NCBI GenBank assembly: GCA_030631525.1
Contig: DAOVKY010000076.1
Coordinates: forward strand, 1 to 5,079
Length of the DNA stretch: 5,079 bases
Reading direction: 5' to 3'
DNA from: a bacterium
GTDB lineage: Bacteria; JAHJDO01
Under the pieces are notes generated by a model. The model did no database searches. It saw nothing but the letters and a program-made list of their open reading frames with translations, and was not told the DNA's origin. This document shows positions 1 to 5,079 of this stretch, piece after piece. Within the stretch, counting starts at the first letter, position 1, and the number at the start of each line of letters is the position of its first letter. A program made the translations under genes and the position numbers.

Positions 1-146
1 ATCTGACAGGAGAAGAATGTCAGGGCATAGAGGGACTATTTATTACAAGACTTGGTAACAGAAAGGACGCTATAAGCGCCACAGGCATTACAGACGCGCA
101 GAAGAAGGCGCTTGTTGATACAGCAATGATGCCGGACTTTCATTAA
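1..146 (+). CDS. 3' end of an unidentified protein gene (partial, runs off left edge)
   Basis: An open frame with codons starting at position 3 runs without a stop to TAA at 144-146, giving the last 47 residues of a protein. The tail ends ITDAQKKALVDTAMMPDFH. It reads as soluble: it mixes charged and hydrophobic residues, has no membrane segment, and its end looks like a C-terminal helix (DAQKKALVDTA). It has one Cys near the window edge. I do not recognise the family from so short a piece, and no motif supports a function. It converges on gspM with only 11 bases between the stop codons, so it belongs to a different transcription unit from the gsp genes. That it is a real gene is inferred from normal codon use and the clean stop just before the gsp operon; the reading frame could also be fortuitous. 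Confidence 0.6.
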   Translation, partial: LTGEECQGIEGLFITRLGNRKDAISATGITDAQKKALVDTAMMPDFH

Positions 147-157
147 GTGGGTCTTAC

Positions 158-643
158 TTACTTTGTTTGAAAAGTAGAGATGACAAGGATAATTTCCAAT
201 AGCTCAGGTCCTTCAAACGCAGTTTTAATCTCAGCTTTTTTGATAGTCAATGGATAAGAAGCATTTTCAATTGAATATAATAGATTAACCGTTTCATTCA
301 TATCCAGTTTTGTAAATGAGACTTCTGTATCTTCTCGTATTAAACCTTTTGAGGTCTTTCTTTCAAGTATTTTTATGGATTTAAGTTTTGCATTAAGACC
401 CATGCCTGAGACTATGTCCTCTATTGCCTGAGACGTTCCTGTAAACTCTGAAGTTATCCAATCATCAACTGCAGAAACTCTACGCTTAATTTTCTGATAT
501 TCCTCTGCTAAAAGCGCAAACTCCTGCAATTGCCTTCTACTCCTTCTGGCATTATGTTTCAAACTACTCACAATAAATGCCATTATAAGAATAATGCATA
601 AGCCCAGACCTATGGTTAGAATGTAAATACGCTTTAGTTTCAT
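158..643 (-). CDS. gspM: GspM-like type II secretion inner-membrane platform protein
   Basis: This encodes a 161-residue bitopic inner-membrane protein. A short basic cytoplasmic start (MKLKR) is followed by one membrane segment at about residues 6-26. A charged, Arg-rich helix at about 28-57 is likely a coiled coil, and a small alpha/beta periplasmic domain follows to the end. This is the GspM/PilO-type architecture and the usual GspM length of about 160. In the T2SS, GspM pairs with GspL at the base of the pseudopilus. The family is poorly conserved, so the call rests on topology plus position as the last gene of an I-J-K-L-M order. The ATG at 641-643 overlaps the gspL stop by 4 bases (ATGA). 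An AAGG sits 9 bases upstream of it, which supports this start. No gspN follows; the operon ends here against the convergent gene. Confidence 0.8.
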   Translation of the reverse strand: MKLKRIYILTIGLGLCIILIMAFIVSSLKHNARRSRRQLQEFALLAEEYQKIKRRVSAVDDWITSEFTGTSQAIEDIVSGMGLNAKLKSIKILERKTSKGLIREDTEVSFTKLDMNETVNLLYSIENASYPLTIKKAEIKTAFEGPELLEIILVISTFQTK

Positions 644-1650
644 TTTTTCATACCTTTTGCCTGTATGGTGAATGAGAATCTGTTATCTGAGAAGGCTTCG
701 GATTTTAGCAGTTTAACATCTTCGAGAAATGCTTGTAATTTCTTCTTTATGTTCTCTATGGATTTAATGGACGAGCTTTCTCCTTTTAATGTAATAAGTT
801 CTCTGCGCATTGTAATTTCAGTGAATTCCACCTCAATACTGGAAAGATACGAAAGTAGTGAAAGCGGAGAAACAGATACTATGAACTGGTTTTTGTCCTG
901 CATTGTCTTTAAGTGAGCTTTCATCTGATAAAAGGGGCTTGTAATTCTCTCGTAAGGGAATAGGGTTTTATAGATTTTTCTTGTTTGTCCTTTAATCAGA
1001 TTTGCTTCAGTTTTGTAACTTGCGAATTTGAATATCTGAAATACAAGTATTAAAGCAATAAGCAAAGATAGGGAAATACAGAAGCGCCTCAGCTTCTTTT
1101 CAATCTTTGGGTCAATGTGTGTAGAAACCAGTTCCTGCCTCATAAGATTTATTGGAGGCCTGTCAAGAATACTGCCGGCAATCTTAATTCTCTCATCAGC
1201 ATTTAACTTATCATCAGCACAGGAGAATGTATTGCCTAAGAAATCAATGGATGTAATATTGGAAGGAATAATACCATCTTCTTTGAGTTCATTTACCAGA
1301 TTCTTTAAGTATGTCTTCTCTACAAAAATGACGGGCACATTAACGTCTTTTTTTGTTTGTGTTTCTATTTTAAAATCATAGACTATGTCTTCTATATTCT
1401 GCAGTATCAGACTTTCAAGTTCCAGAGGCAGAGTATCCCGAACTCTTTTTCTGTCTGCAAATGGCATTTTAAGGACTCTGAATCCGAGTTTGTGTACATG
1501 CAGACTTACTATCCATTTATCTATATCGGAAGGAATGGTGCTTTTGTCCAGCCCTTGTATTTTCTCTATCAGCTTAGTCTCTTTTCTTTTTCTTTCAAAT
1601 ACATAAATACAGGCTGAATCTTCAATCATGTCTAGTACTGCAATTCTCAC
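640..1650 (-). CDS. gspL: GspL-like type II secretion platform protein
   Basis: This encodes 336 residues, shorter than the roughly 400 of proteobacterial GspL. The N-terminal part is an actin-like cytoplasmic domain opening with the strand IAVLDMIEDSACIYVF. The stretch LPLELESLILQNIEDIVYDF (74-93) matches the family pattern in which a Leu/Pro/Glu segment precedes a V-Y-D-F strand. INLMRQEL (167-174) is the usual juxtamembrane element. One membrane segment lies at about 189-209. The periplasmic part carries LFPYERITSPFYQMK (230-244), like the family's F-P..., N/S-P segment, and ends in a small ferredoxin-like domain. GspL recruits the GspE ATPase on the cytoplasmic side and binds GspM. The start is GTG at 1648-1650, overlapping the gspK stop, with GGAGAG a few bases upstream. 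The next ATG would cut the first strand. PilM/PilN-type proteins are the nearest alternative, but here both halves are fused, as in GspL. Confidence 0.85.
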   Translation of the reverse strand: MRIAVLDMIEDSACIYVFERKRKETKLIEKIQGLDKSTIPSDIDKWIVSLHVHKLGFRVLKMPFADRKRVRDTLPLELESLILQNIEDIVYDFKIETQTKKDVNVPVIFVEKTYLKNLVNELKEDGIIPSNITSIDFLGNTFSCADDKLNADERIKIAGSILDRPPINLMRQELVSTHIDPKIEKKLRRFCISLSLLIALILVFQIFKFASYKTEANLIKGQTRKIYKTLFPYERITSPFYQMKAHLKTMQDKNQFIVSVSPLSLLSYLSSIEVEFTEITMRRELITLKGESSSIKSIENIKKKLQAFLEDVKLLKSEAFSDNRFSFTIQAKGMKK

Positions 1651-2522
1651 ATCTCTCTCCAGTGTTTTATAACAGTTTCATCATCGGTTTCTATAATAGA
1701 ATGAATTTGCTTTTTTACCCCTTGGGAATCTGCATACGCTTTAAGAAGAAAGTGGTTTCCTTTAACAGTTATCCTGCCCATCAGGCTAATGCCTATAGCC
1801 TCAAAACCAGCAACTTTCATAATATCTGATGTGTGAGTAAACGGGGTCTGTTTTCTGAAATCAATAATCCTCTGCGCCAGATCCTCAGTCATCTCTTCCC
1901 TGAGACACATGAGTACAGGTATATCCGCTGAATTTATATTAATCAATGAATCGCCATAGATTGTAACATAGGGCTGTAATTTTTCAAACACGTTCTTCTC
2001 AATTCCTGGGATTAAGAGTATCTCATCAATGCTTTCTAACGGACTGTTCTTTGCTTTTGCTTCTGTTTTGGATCTGCGCTCTTCTTTATCAGCATCTATC
2101 CAATCAGCTATTGTATCAGCAACTTCTACTTTAACCTCAATATATTTTAGAAGCTGTCTAAATGCCTCAAGAGCCGGCTCATTTGTATTGCTGGATGGGG
2201 AGATAATATTATTAATATTAAATTTCCCGGATTCGTCTTCTATATCTACAATAATATCAGCTGTGTCTTTTCTATAAGGGTTTTTAATATAGAACCTTTT
2301 TTCATTCAGATATACATAATCCTGCTCTCTGATCTCATCTAGGAGTAATGATGTAGCTGCCAATATCCCTGATTTGCACATAGAATATGCTTTCTGGGAA
2401 CTGCGATAGTTGCTGAGCATGGTTGTATTAACCTGAATAGTATAAGTAAAATTAACTGCCAATATTGCAAGTAGACTAACAATTGCGAGTACTATGATGA
2501 AGCCAAAGCCCTTATTTGACAT
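1647..2522 (-). CDS. gspK: GspK, tip minor pseudopilin of type II secretion
   Basis: This encodes 291 residues, a little under the usual 310-330. The N-terminus MSNKG/FGFIIVLAIV is a prepilin peptidase site after Gly5 followed by a hydrophobic helix to about residue 25. The mature position 5 is Ile, not Glu, which is the hallmark of GspK. Other family signatures are IEDESGKFNINN (94-105), ADWIDAD (139-145), SPLESIDEILLIPGI (160-174) and a helix-hairpin-helix-like segment beginning ININSAD (194-200) in the large alpha-helical domain. GspK caps the GspI-GspJ-GspK complex at the pseudopilus tip and lies in the periplasm when assembled. The ATG at 2520-2522 overlaps the gspJ stop by one base (TAATG), with a G-rich stretch just upstream as a weak ribosome site. 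This is the most diagnostic gene for T2SS rather than type IV pili. Confidence 0.93.
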   Translation of the reverse strand: MSNKGFGFIIVLAIVSLLAILAVNFTYTIQVNTTMLSNYRSSQKAYSMCKSGILAATSLLLDEIREQDYVYLNEKRFYIKNPYRKDTADIIVDIEDESGKFNINNIISPSSNTNEPALEAFRQLLKYIEVKVEVADTIADWIDADKEERRSKTEAKAKNSPLESIDEILLIPGIEKNVFEKLQPYVTIYGDSLININSADIPVLMCLREEMTEDLAQRIIDFRKQTPFTHTSDIMKVAGFEAIGISLMGRITVKGNHFLLKAYADSQGVKKQIHSIIETDDETVIKHWREM

Positions 2523-3046
2523 TATAGCCCCGTCCCTTTCATCGGCTCTATTGTCCGGGATAAAGAGAGTTTGCTTTTATTAACCATAGATGAGATGGTT
2601 ACTTTTATCAGGCCTTCTCTGTCTGATTTAACAGTAAATTCCTCAATATCTTCAAGCATTACAACCCTTTCATGTCTGCCATTTACAAGTTCAATTGTCT
2701 TATAAAGATCAAGTCTTCCATTTGTTTTTACTGCAAAATAAGCTATATCAGCCATGCCCACCATATTAAGAGCAAAGCTTCTAAATGATATTCCTGATAC
2801 AGGTTTTCCATGAATATCCTGATCTTTAGTCTTTACACTTGCGAAACTGGTTGAACCCAGTTCATATCTTAACATATCAAGAAATCTTCTCATTTCTAAA
2901 AGCTTTTGGCTTGAGCAGGACACAGTGCTTTCTGCCCGATTCATTAAGAAGAATGTTGTGTAGGTTGCTGTGATGATTATGGCTAATATTCCAACTGATA
3001 TTAAAATTTCTAACAGGGTGAATCCTGTTTTCCTATTTAGGAACAT
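2522..3046 (-). CDS. gspJ: GspJ-like minor pseudopilin of type II secretion
   Basis: This encodes 174 residues with a type III (prepilin) signal: leader MFLNRKTG, cleavage between Gly8 and Phe9, then FTLLEILISVGILAIIITAT. The Glu at mature position 5 (Glu13) is present. The helix runs on through FLMNRAESTVSCSSQKLLEMRRFLDMLRYEL, with the Arg-rich segment usual for GspJ, followed by a beta-rich globular domain. GspJ joins GspI and GspK in the tip complex that starts pseudopilus assembly. Its length is slightly under the family's usual 190-200. The start ATG at 3044-3046 lies inside the end of gspI (14-base overlap). No strong ribosome site is visible, so reinitiation after gspI is likely. The assignment to J rather than H or another minor pseudopilin rests on the position between I and K and on the length. 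Confidence 0.85.
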   Translation of the reverse strand: MFLNRKTGFTLLEILISVGILAIIITATYTTFFLMNRAESTVSCSSQKLLEMRRFLDMLRYELGSTSFASVKTKDQDIHGKPVSGISFRSFALNMVGMADIAYFAVKTNGRLDLYKTIELVNGRHERVVMLEDIEEFTVKSDREGLIKVTISSMVNKSKLSLSRTIEPMKGTGL

Positions 3047-3419
3047 ATTTTCTCACAAAAAATACTTCTTTATCCTTTCTGACACTTACACATACAAGAT
3101 TTAGACCGGTATATGGAGAAGAAGAAACAGTTGCCTCATAGAGATACCCCTCAAAAGGATGCTTAAAGTTTCCCTTTTGGTTTACAGGACATTCCTTAAT
3201 CTGCAGCATCTTTTCCTGTGCAAGCAGTATTGTTTGAGTAATCTCCTTATGCCTCAAAGCAACAAATATGTGATAATTAATTGTAGATATAATAGTCATA
3301 AGAAGCCCTCCTACAATCGCAAGTGATATGAGAACTTCAAGAAGACTAAAGCCGGAAGCTAAATTTTTAATTTTTAATTTCACCTTTCGCCCCACTTTTA
3401 TAGTAACCTTCAAAATCAT
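3033..3419 (-). CDS. gspI: GspI-like minor pseudopilin of type II secretion
   Basis: From the ATG at 3417-3419 this encodes 128 residues: a basic leader, a prepilin peptidase site SG/FSLLEVLISLAIVGG with Glu at mature position 5, one hydrophobic helix, and a small domain. After the helix comes ALRHKEITQTILLAQEKMLQI, the A/Q-rich continuation typical of GspI, and the mature length of about 105 fits. It is a pseudopilus tip component with GspJ and GspK. The start is not settled. The frame is open to a TTG at 3441-3443, which adds 8 residues. GTG codons at 3393-3395 and 3381-3383 give leaders of 15 and 11 residues, closer to the usual prepilin length; the last has a GGGG about 6 bases upstream. 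None has a good ribosome site. It is the first gene of the visible operon, so no gspG or gspH directly precedes it. Confidence 0.85.
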   Translation of the reverse strand: MILKVTIKVGRKVKLKIKNLASGFSLLEVLISLAIVGGLLMTIISTINYHIFVALRHKEITQTILLAQEKMLQIKECPVNQKGNFKHPFEGYLYEATVSSSPYTGLNLVCVSVRKDKEVFFVRKYVPK

Positions 3420-3464
3420 AGCACAAAGCAAATAAATCCTCAATGATGCGGAGGGAAAAATCGC

Positions 3465-3492
3465 TTGACATTTCTAGGGAGGGGGGTAGAAT
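3465..3492 (+). promoter_or_regulatory. Sigma70-type promoter for the beta-propeller gene
   Basis: A perfect -35 box TTGACA (3465-3470) is followed after 16 bases by TAGAAT (3487-3492), five of six matches to TATAAT. Transcription would start near 3499-3500, leaving a leader of about 28 bases before the ATG at 3528. The spacer holds a G-rich run (3477-3486). It is the best promoter match in the divergent gap and points at the propeller gene. A second TATAAT at 3502-3507 has no matching -35 box. Confidence 0.65.
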
Positions 3493-3499
3493 TAGCCAA
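3471..3499 (-). promoter_or_regulatory. Candidate promoter for the gspIJKLM operon
   Basis: Read on the minus strand, TTGGCT (3499-3494, four of six matches to the -35 box) is followed after 17 bases by TAGAAA (3476-3471, four of six matches to the -10 box). The start would be near 3464, upstream of every possible gspI start. The match is modest, so this is a candidate only. It is supported by spacing and by the need for some leftward promoter in a gap of under 110 bases. Confidence 0.3.
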
Positions 3500-3512
3500 A
3501 TTATAATAAAAC

Positions 3513-3521
3513 AAGGAGGGG
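3513..3521 (+). promoter_or_regulatory. Strong ribosome-binding site of the beta-propeller gene
   Basis: AAGGAGGGG lies 6 bases before the ATG at 3528-3530, an almost ideal Shine-Dalgarno sequence. It fixes the start codon and is far stronger than any ribosome site in the gsp operon, suggesting high expression of the propeller protein. Confidence 0.8.
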
Positions 3522-3527
3522 TAAGAA

Positions 3528-5079
3528 ATGGTAAACAGATGTAAGAGAATGGGATTGGCAGCAGCGTTTGCCCTAAGCATAAGCGGGATTTTTGGTATTA
3601 GCGCAGATGCGGGTGTTGGCACACCGGCAAATTTTGAGAATAGCAAAATCTATGGCGGATTTGCAAAGTCCTTTGCCATAGACCCCAACAATTCGGATGT
3701 GTTATATGTTGGAATGGGTTCAGGCTATGGGGTTTATAAATCTACCAACGCCGGCACAAGCTGGTCAGGTAATTCGGCTTTTGAAAACGAAGGAGGGGAG
3801 GTTGAAATTAGAGGATTAGCTATTGCGCCAAGTAATAGCGATATCGTTTTTGCTTCAGACAGCGGAACATTAAAGAAAAGTACAGACGGAGGTTCTACAT
3901 GGGTCACTCTTACTGGTTATACAGGTGACGTAATACACTCTATAGCCATTCACCCCACTGATCCTGACATTGTCTATCTTGGCTCAGGGAGCGATCAAGC
4001 AGGTACCAATGATGATGCCATAGTATGGAAGACAATTGATGGGGGTGAGAATTGGACCTTTTCGACTATGATAGATGCAGGTGATTCAGAGGATACCCTG
4101 GTGGGTAAGGTAACCATTGATCCCAACACTCCAGATACTGTTTACGCAGTAACAGGATCGGCAGTATATACTTCAGATAGCGATCTCGCTAGAGGCAATA
4201 TTTTTAAGAGTGCTGACGGAGGCAGCAGCTGGACGGCAAAGTATCCTGACGGAGGAGGAGGAGGGCAAGGCTGGTTCGCAGATGTTTGTGTAAGTCCAGC
4301 TGGCTCAACTCTAATCTTTGCCGCAGGGAAAGAAGGTATTGTCAGAAGCGAAGATAGTGGAGCTACCTGGACTACAGTTCTTGATCCTGTAGGAAACGGT
4401 TTTTGCTCTGTTGTCATCGATAAAGTCGATGATGATATTGTTTATGCAGGAGAGCCGAGGGATAAAGGGATATTTAAGAGCGAGGATGGAGGAGCGGAGG
4501 AAAGTTGGACTGAAATCTATTCAAGCGCAGGTGTGGATATTAAATTGTTTATAGACACCTTGCCCACGATCTATCTGATTCACTCCCGCGGCGTTATGAA
4601 GAGCACAGATAGCGGAGTCAGTTGGACAGCGAAAAACAGCAGCATTGATGCGGTAGAGGTAATTAGTTCCGCCGTGAATCCTGATGATAGTAATATTATG
4701 TATTTAGGGACAGAGCCCGGATATATCGTGAAGACAACGGATAAAGGTTCTAACTGGTCAGTAGTACATACAGAATTTTATGGGATCCCTGCATTAGCAA
4801 TTGACCCCAGTGATACAGATATTATCTATGCCGCTGATAGAGGCACCTCTATTCTAAAATCAGGAAATGGTGGAACAACATGGACAGATATGATAGCGGA
4901 CAACGACGCCTATATAGCTGCCTTTGGCTATGTGAATCCAACCATGATGATGGTAGACCCCAATAACTCCAGTAATGTATATATCTGCCAAAAAGGGCAG
5001 ACTGGAAATCCAACAGTAGGTAACCTCCACAAGAGCGCAGATAGCGGGGCTACATGGACCGATTCAGCGCTCCTCCCTC
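3528..5079 (+). CDS. Exported Asp-box (BNR-type) beta-propeller protein, 3' truncated by window edge
   Basis: The frame is open from ATG 3528 to the window end, 517 residues with no stop. A Sec signal peptide is visible: basic start (RCKR), hydrophobic stretch at about 8-25, likely cleavage after ADA (residue 28). The rest is a run of ten Asp-box motifs of the form K-S-x-D-x-G-x-x-W, at residues 71, 117, 168, 227, 273, 317, 358, 402, 444 and 502. Most are preceded by a strand of the type AIDPNNSDVLYVG (for example 50-62, 140-152, 424-436). Such repeats build beta-propellers in sialidases, GH74 xyloglucanases, sortilin/VPS10 and Ycf48-like proteins. Function cannot be assigned from the repeats: no catalytic set is identifiable, and a binding, scaffold or polysaccharide-active role are all possible. 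It is divergent from the gsp operon, so T2SS export is a fair inference. A C-terminal domain or sorting signal may lie beyond the window. Confidence 0.9.
   Translation, partial: MVNRCKRMGLAAAFALSISGIFGISADAGVGTPANFENSKIYGGFAKSFAIDPNNSDVLYVGMGSGYGVYKSTNAGTSWSGNSAFENEGGEVEIRGLAIAPSNSDIVFASDSGTLKKSTDGGSTWVTLTGYTGDVIHSIAIHPTDPDIVYLGSGSDQAGTNDDAIVWKTIDGGENWTFSTMIDAGDSEDTLVGKVTIDPNTPDTVYAVTGSAVYTSDSDLARGNIFKSADGGSSWTAKYPDGGGGGQGWFADVCVSPAGSTLIFAAGKEGIVRSEDSGATWTTVLDPVGNGFCSVVIDKVDDDIVYAGEPRDKGIFKSEDGGAEESWTEIYSSAGVDIKLFIDTLPTIYLIHSRGVMKSTDSGVSWTAKNSSIDAVEVISSAVNPDDSNIMYLGTEPGYIVKTTDKGSNWSVVHTEFYGIPALAIDPSDTDIIYAADRGTSILKSGNGGTTWTDMIADNDAYIAAFGYVNPTMMMVDPNNSSNVYICQKGQTGNPTVGNLHKSADSGATWTDSALLP
3738..5057 (+). 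repeat. Ten tandem Asp-box repeats within the propeller gene
   Basis: This is a protein-level repeat, degenerate at DNA level. Motif starts are spaced 46, 51, 59, 46, 44, 41, 44, 42 and 58 residues apart, consistent with one propeller blade each. Variants: the first (KSTNAGTSW) and ninth (KSGNGGTTW) have Asn in place of Asp, and the sixth (KSEDGGAEESW) has two extra residues before the Trp. The DNA copies differ in codon choice, which suggests old duplications rather than recent expansion. Confidence 0.9.

Noticed and set aside
144..160. Small inverted repeat TAAGT...ACTTA spanning both stop codons, as a two-way terminator.
   Set aside because: The stem is only 5 base pairs and AT-rich, with no clean T-run on either side; part of the symmetry comes simply from two facing TAA stops.
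665..2277. Five plus-strand open frames of 73-88 codons within gspL and gspK.
   Set aside because: Each is fully inside a recognised minus-strand gene, is Ser/Leu/Phe-rich as expected of antisense frames, and has no ribosome site or domain.
3450..3486. Possible G-quadruplex in the divergent gap.
   Set aside because: The G-runs (around 3453-3455, 3477-3479 and 3481-3486) do not give four well-separated triplets with short loops; it is more simply a G-rich promoter spacer.
3440..3646. A 68-codon minus-strand open frame over the start of the propeller gene.
   Set aside because: It lies opposite a strongly supported gene, covers its ribosome site and signal peptide, has low-complexity Pro/Ala/Leu composition and no ribosome site.
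4142..4417. A 91-codon minus-strand open frame inside the propeller gene.
   Set aside because: It is a shadow of the repeat-coding strand: its Pro-rich run is the reverse of the GGA tract.
3528..5079. Calling the propeller protein a sialidase because of BNR/Asp-box repeats.
   Set aside because: Sialidases need an Arg triad and an RIP-type motif with only 3-5 Asp-boxes; no such motif is visible and ten boxes are present.

Overview
This is a bacterial window from a diderm (Gram-negative-type) organism. The evidence is a set of type II secretion system (T2SS) genes, which need an outer membrane, plus an exported beta-propeller protein. Base composition looks moderately AT-rich by eye. The proteins are compact and diverged from proteobacterial T2SS components, which would fit a deep-branching or uncultured lineage, but nothing here fixes the taxon.

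Layout. Positions 1-146 (+) hold the last 47 codons of a gene that enters from the left and that I do not recognise. It converges, with 11 bases between the stop codons, on a five-gene minus-strand operon at 158-3419. Read in its own direction the operon is gspI, gspJ, gspK, gspL, gspM. Every junction overlaps (14, 1, 3 and 4 bases), so translation is probably coupled. GspI, GspJ and GspK are the minor pseudopilins that form the tip of the T2SS pseudopilus. GspL and GspM are the inner-membrane platform pair that links the cytoplasmic ATPase (GspE, not in this window) to pseudopilus assembly. GspC to GspH, GspN and the prepilin peptidase GspO are not in the window.

Positions 3420-3527 are a short divergent control region. 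It has a good sigma70-type promoter reading right (TTGACA, 16 bases, TAGAAT) and a strong ribosome-binding site. A weaker candidate promoter reading left into gspI overlaps it almost completely. To the right, 3528 to the window end (+) is an open frame of 517 codons without a stop. It encodes a signal peptide followed by ten Asp-box (BNR-type) repeats, so it is a secreted or surface beta-propeller protein truncated by the window edge.

Taken together, a secretion machine's tip and platform module lies head to head with an abundant-looking exported repeat protein. The inference, not shown by sequence alone, is that the propeller protein is a cargo of this T2SS or is co-regulated with it. All main families are known; the less ordinary points are the cut-down operon, the interlocked divergent promoters and the ten-repeat propeller.
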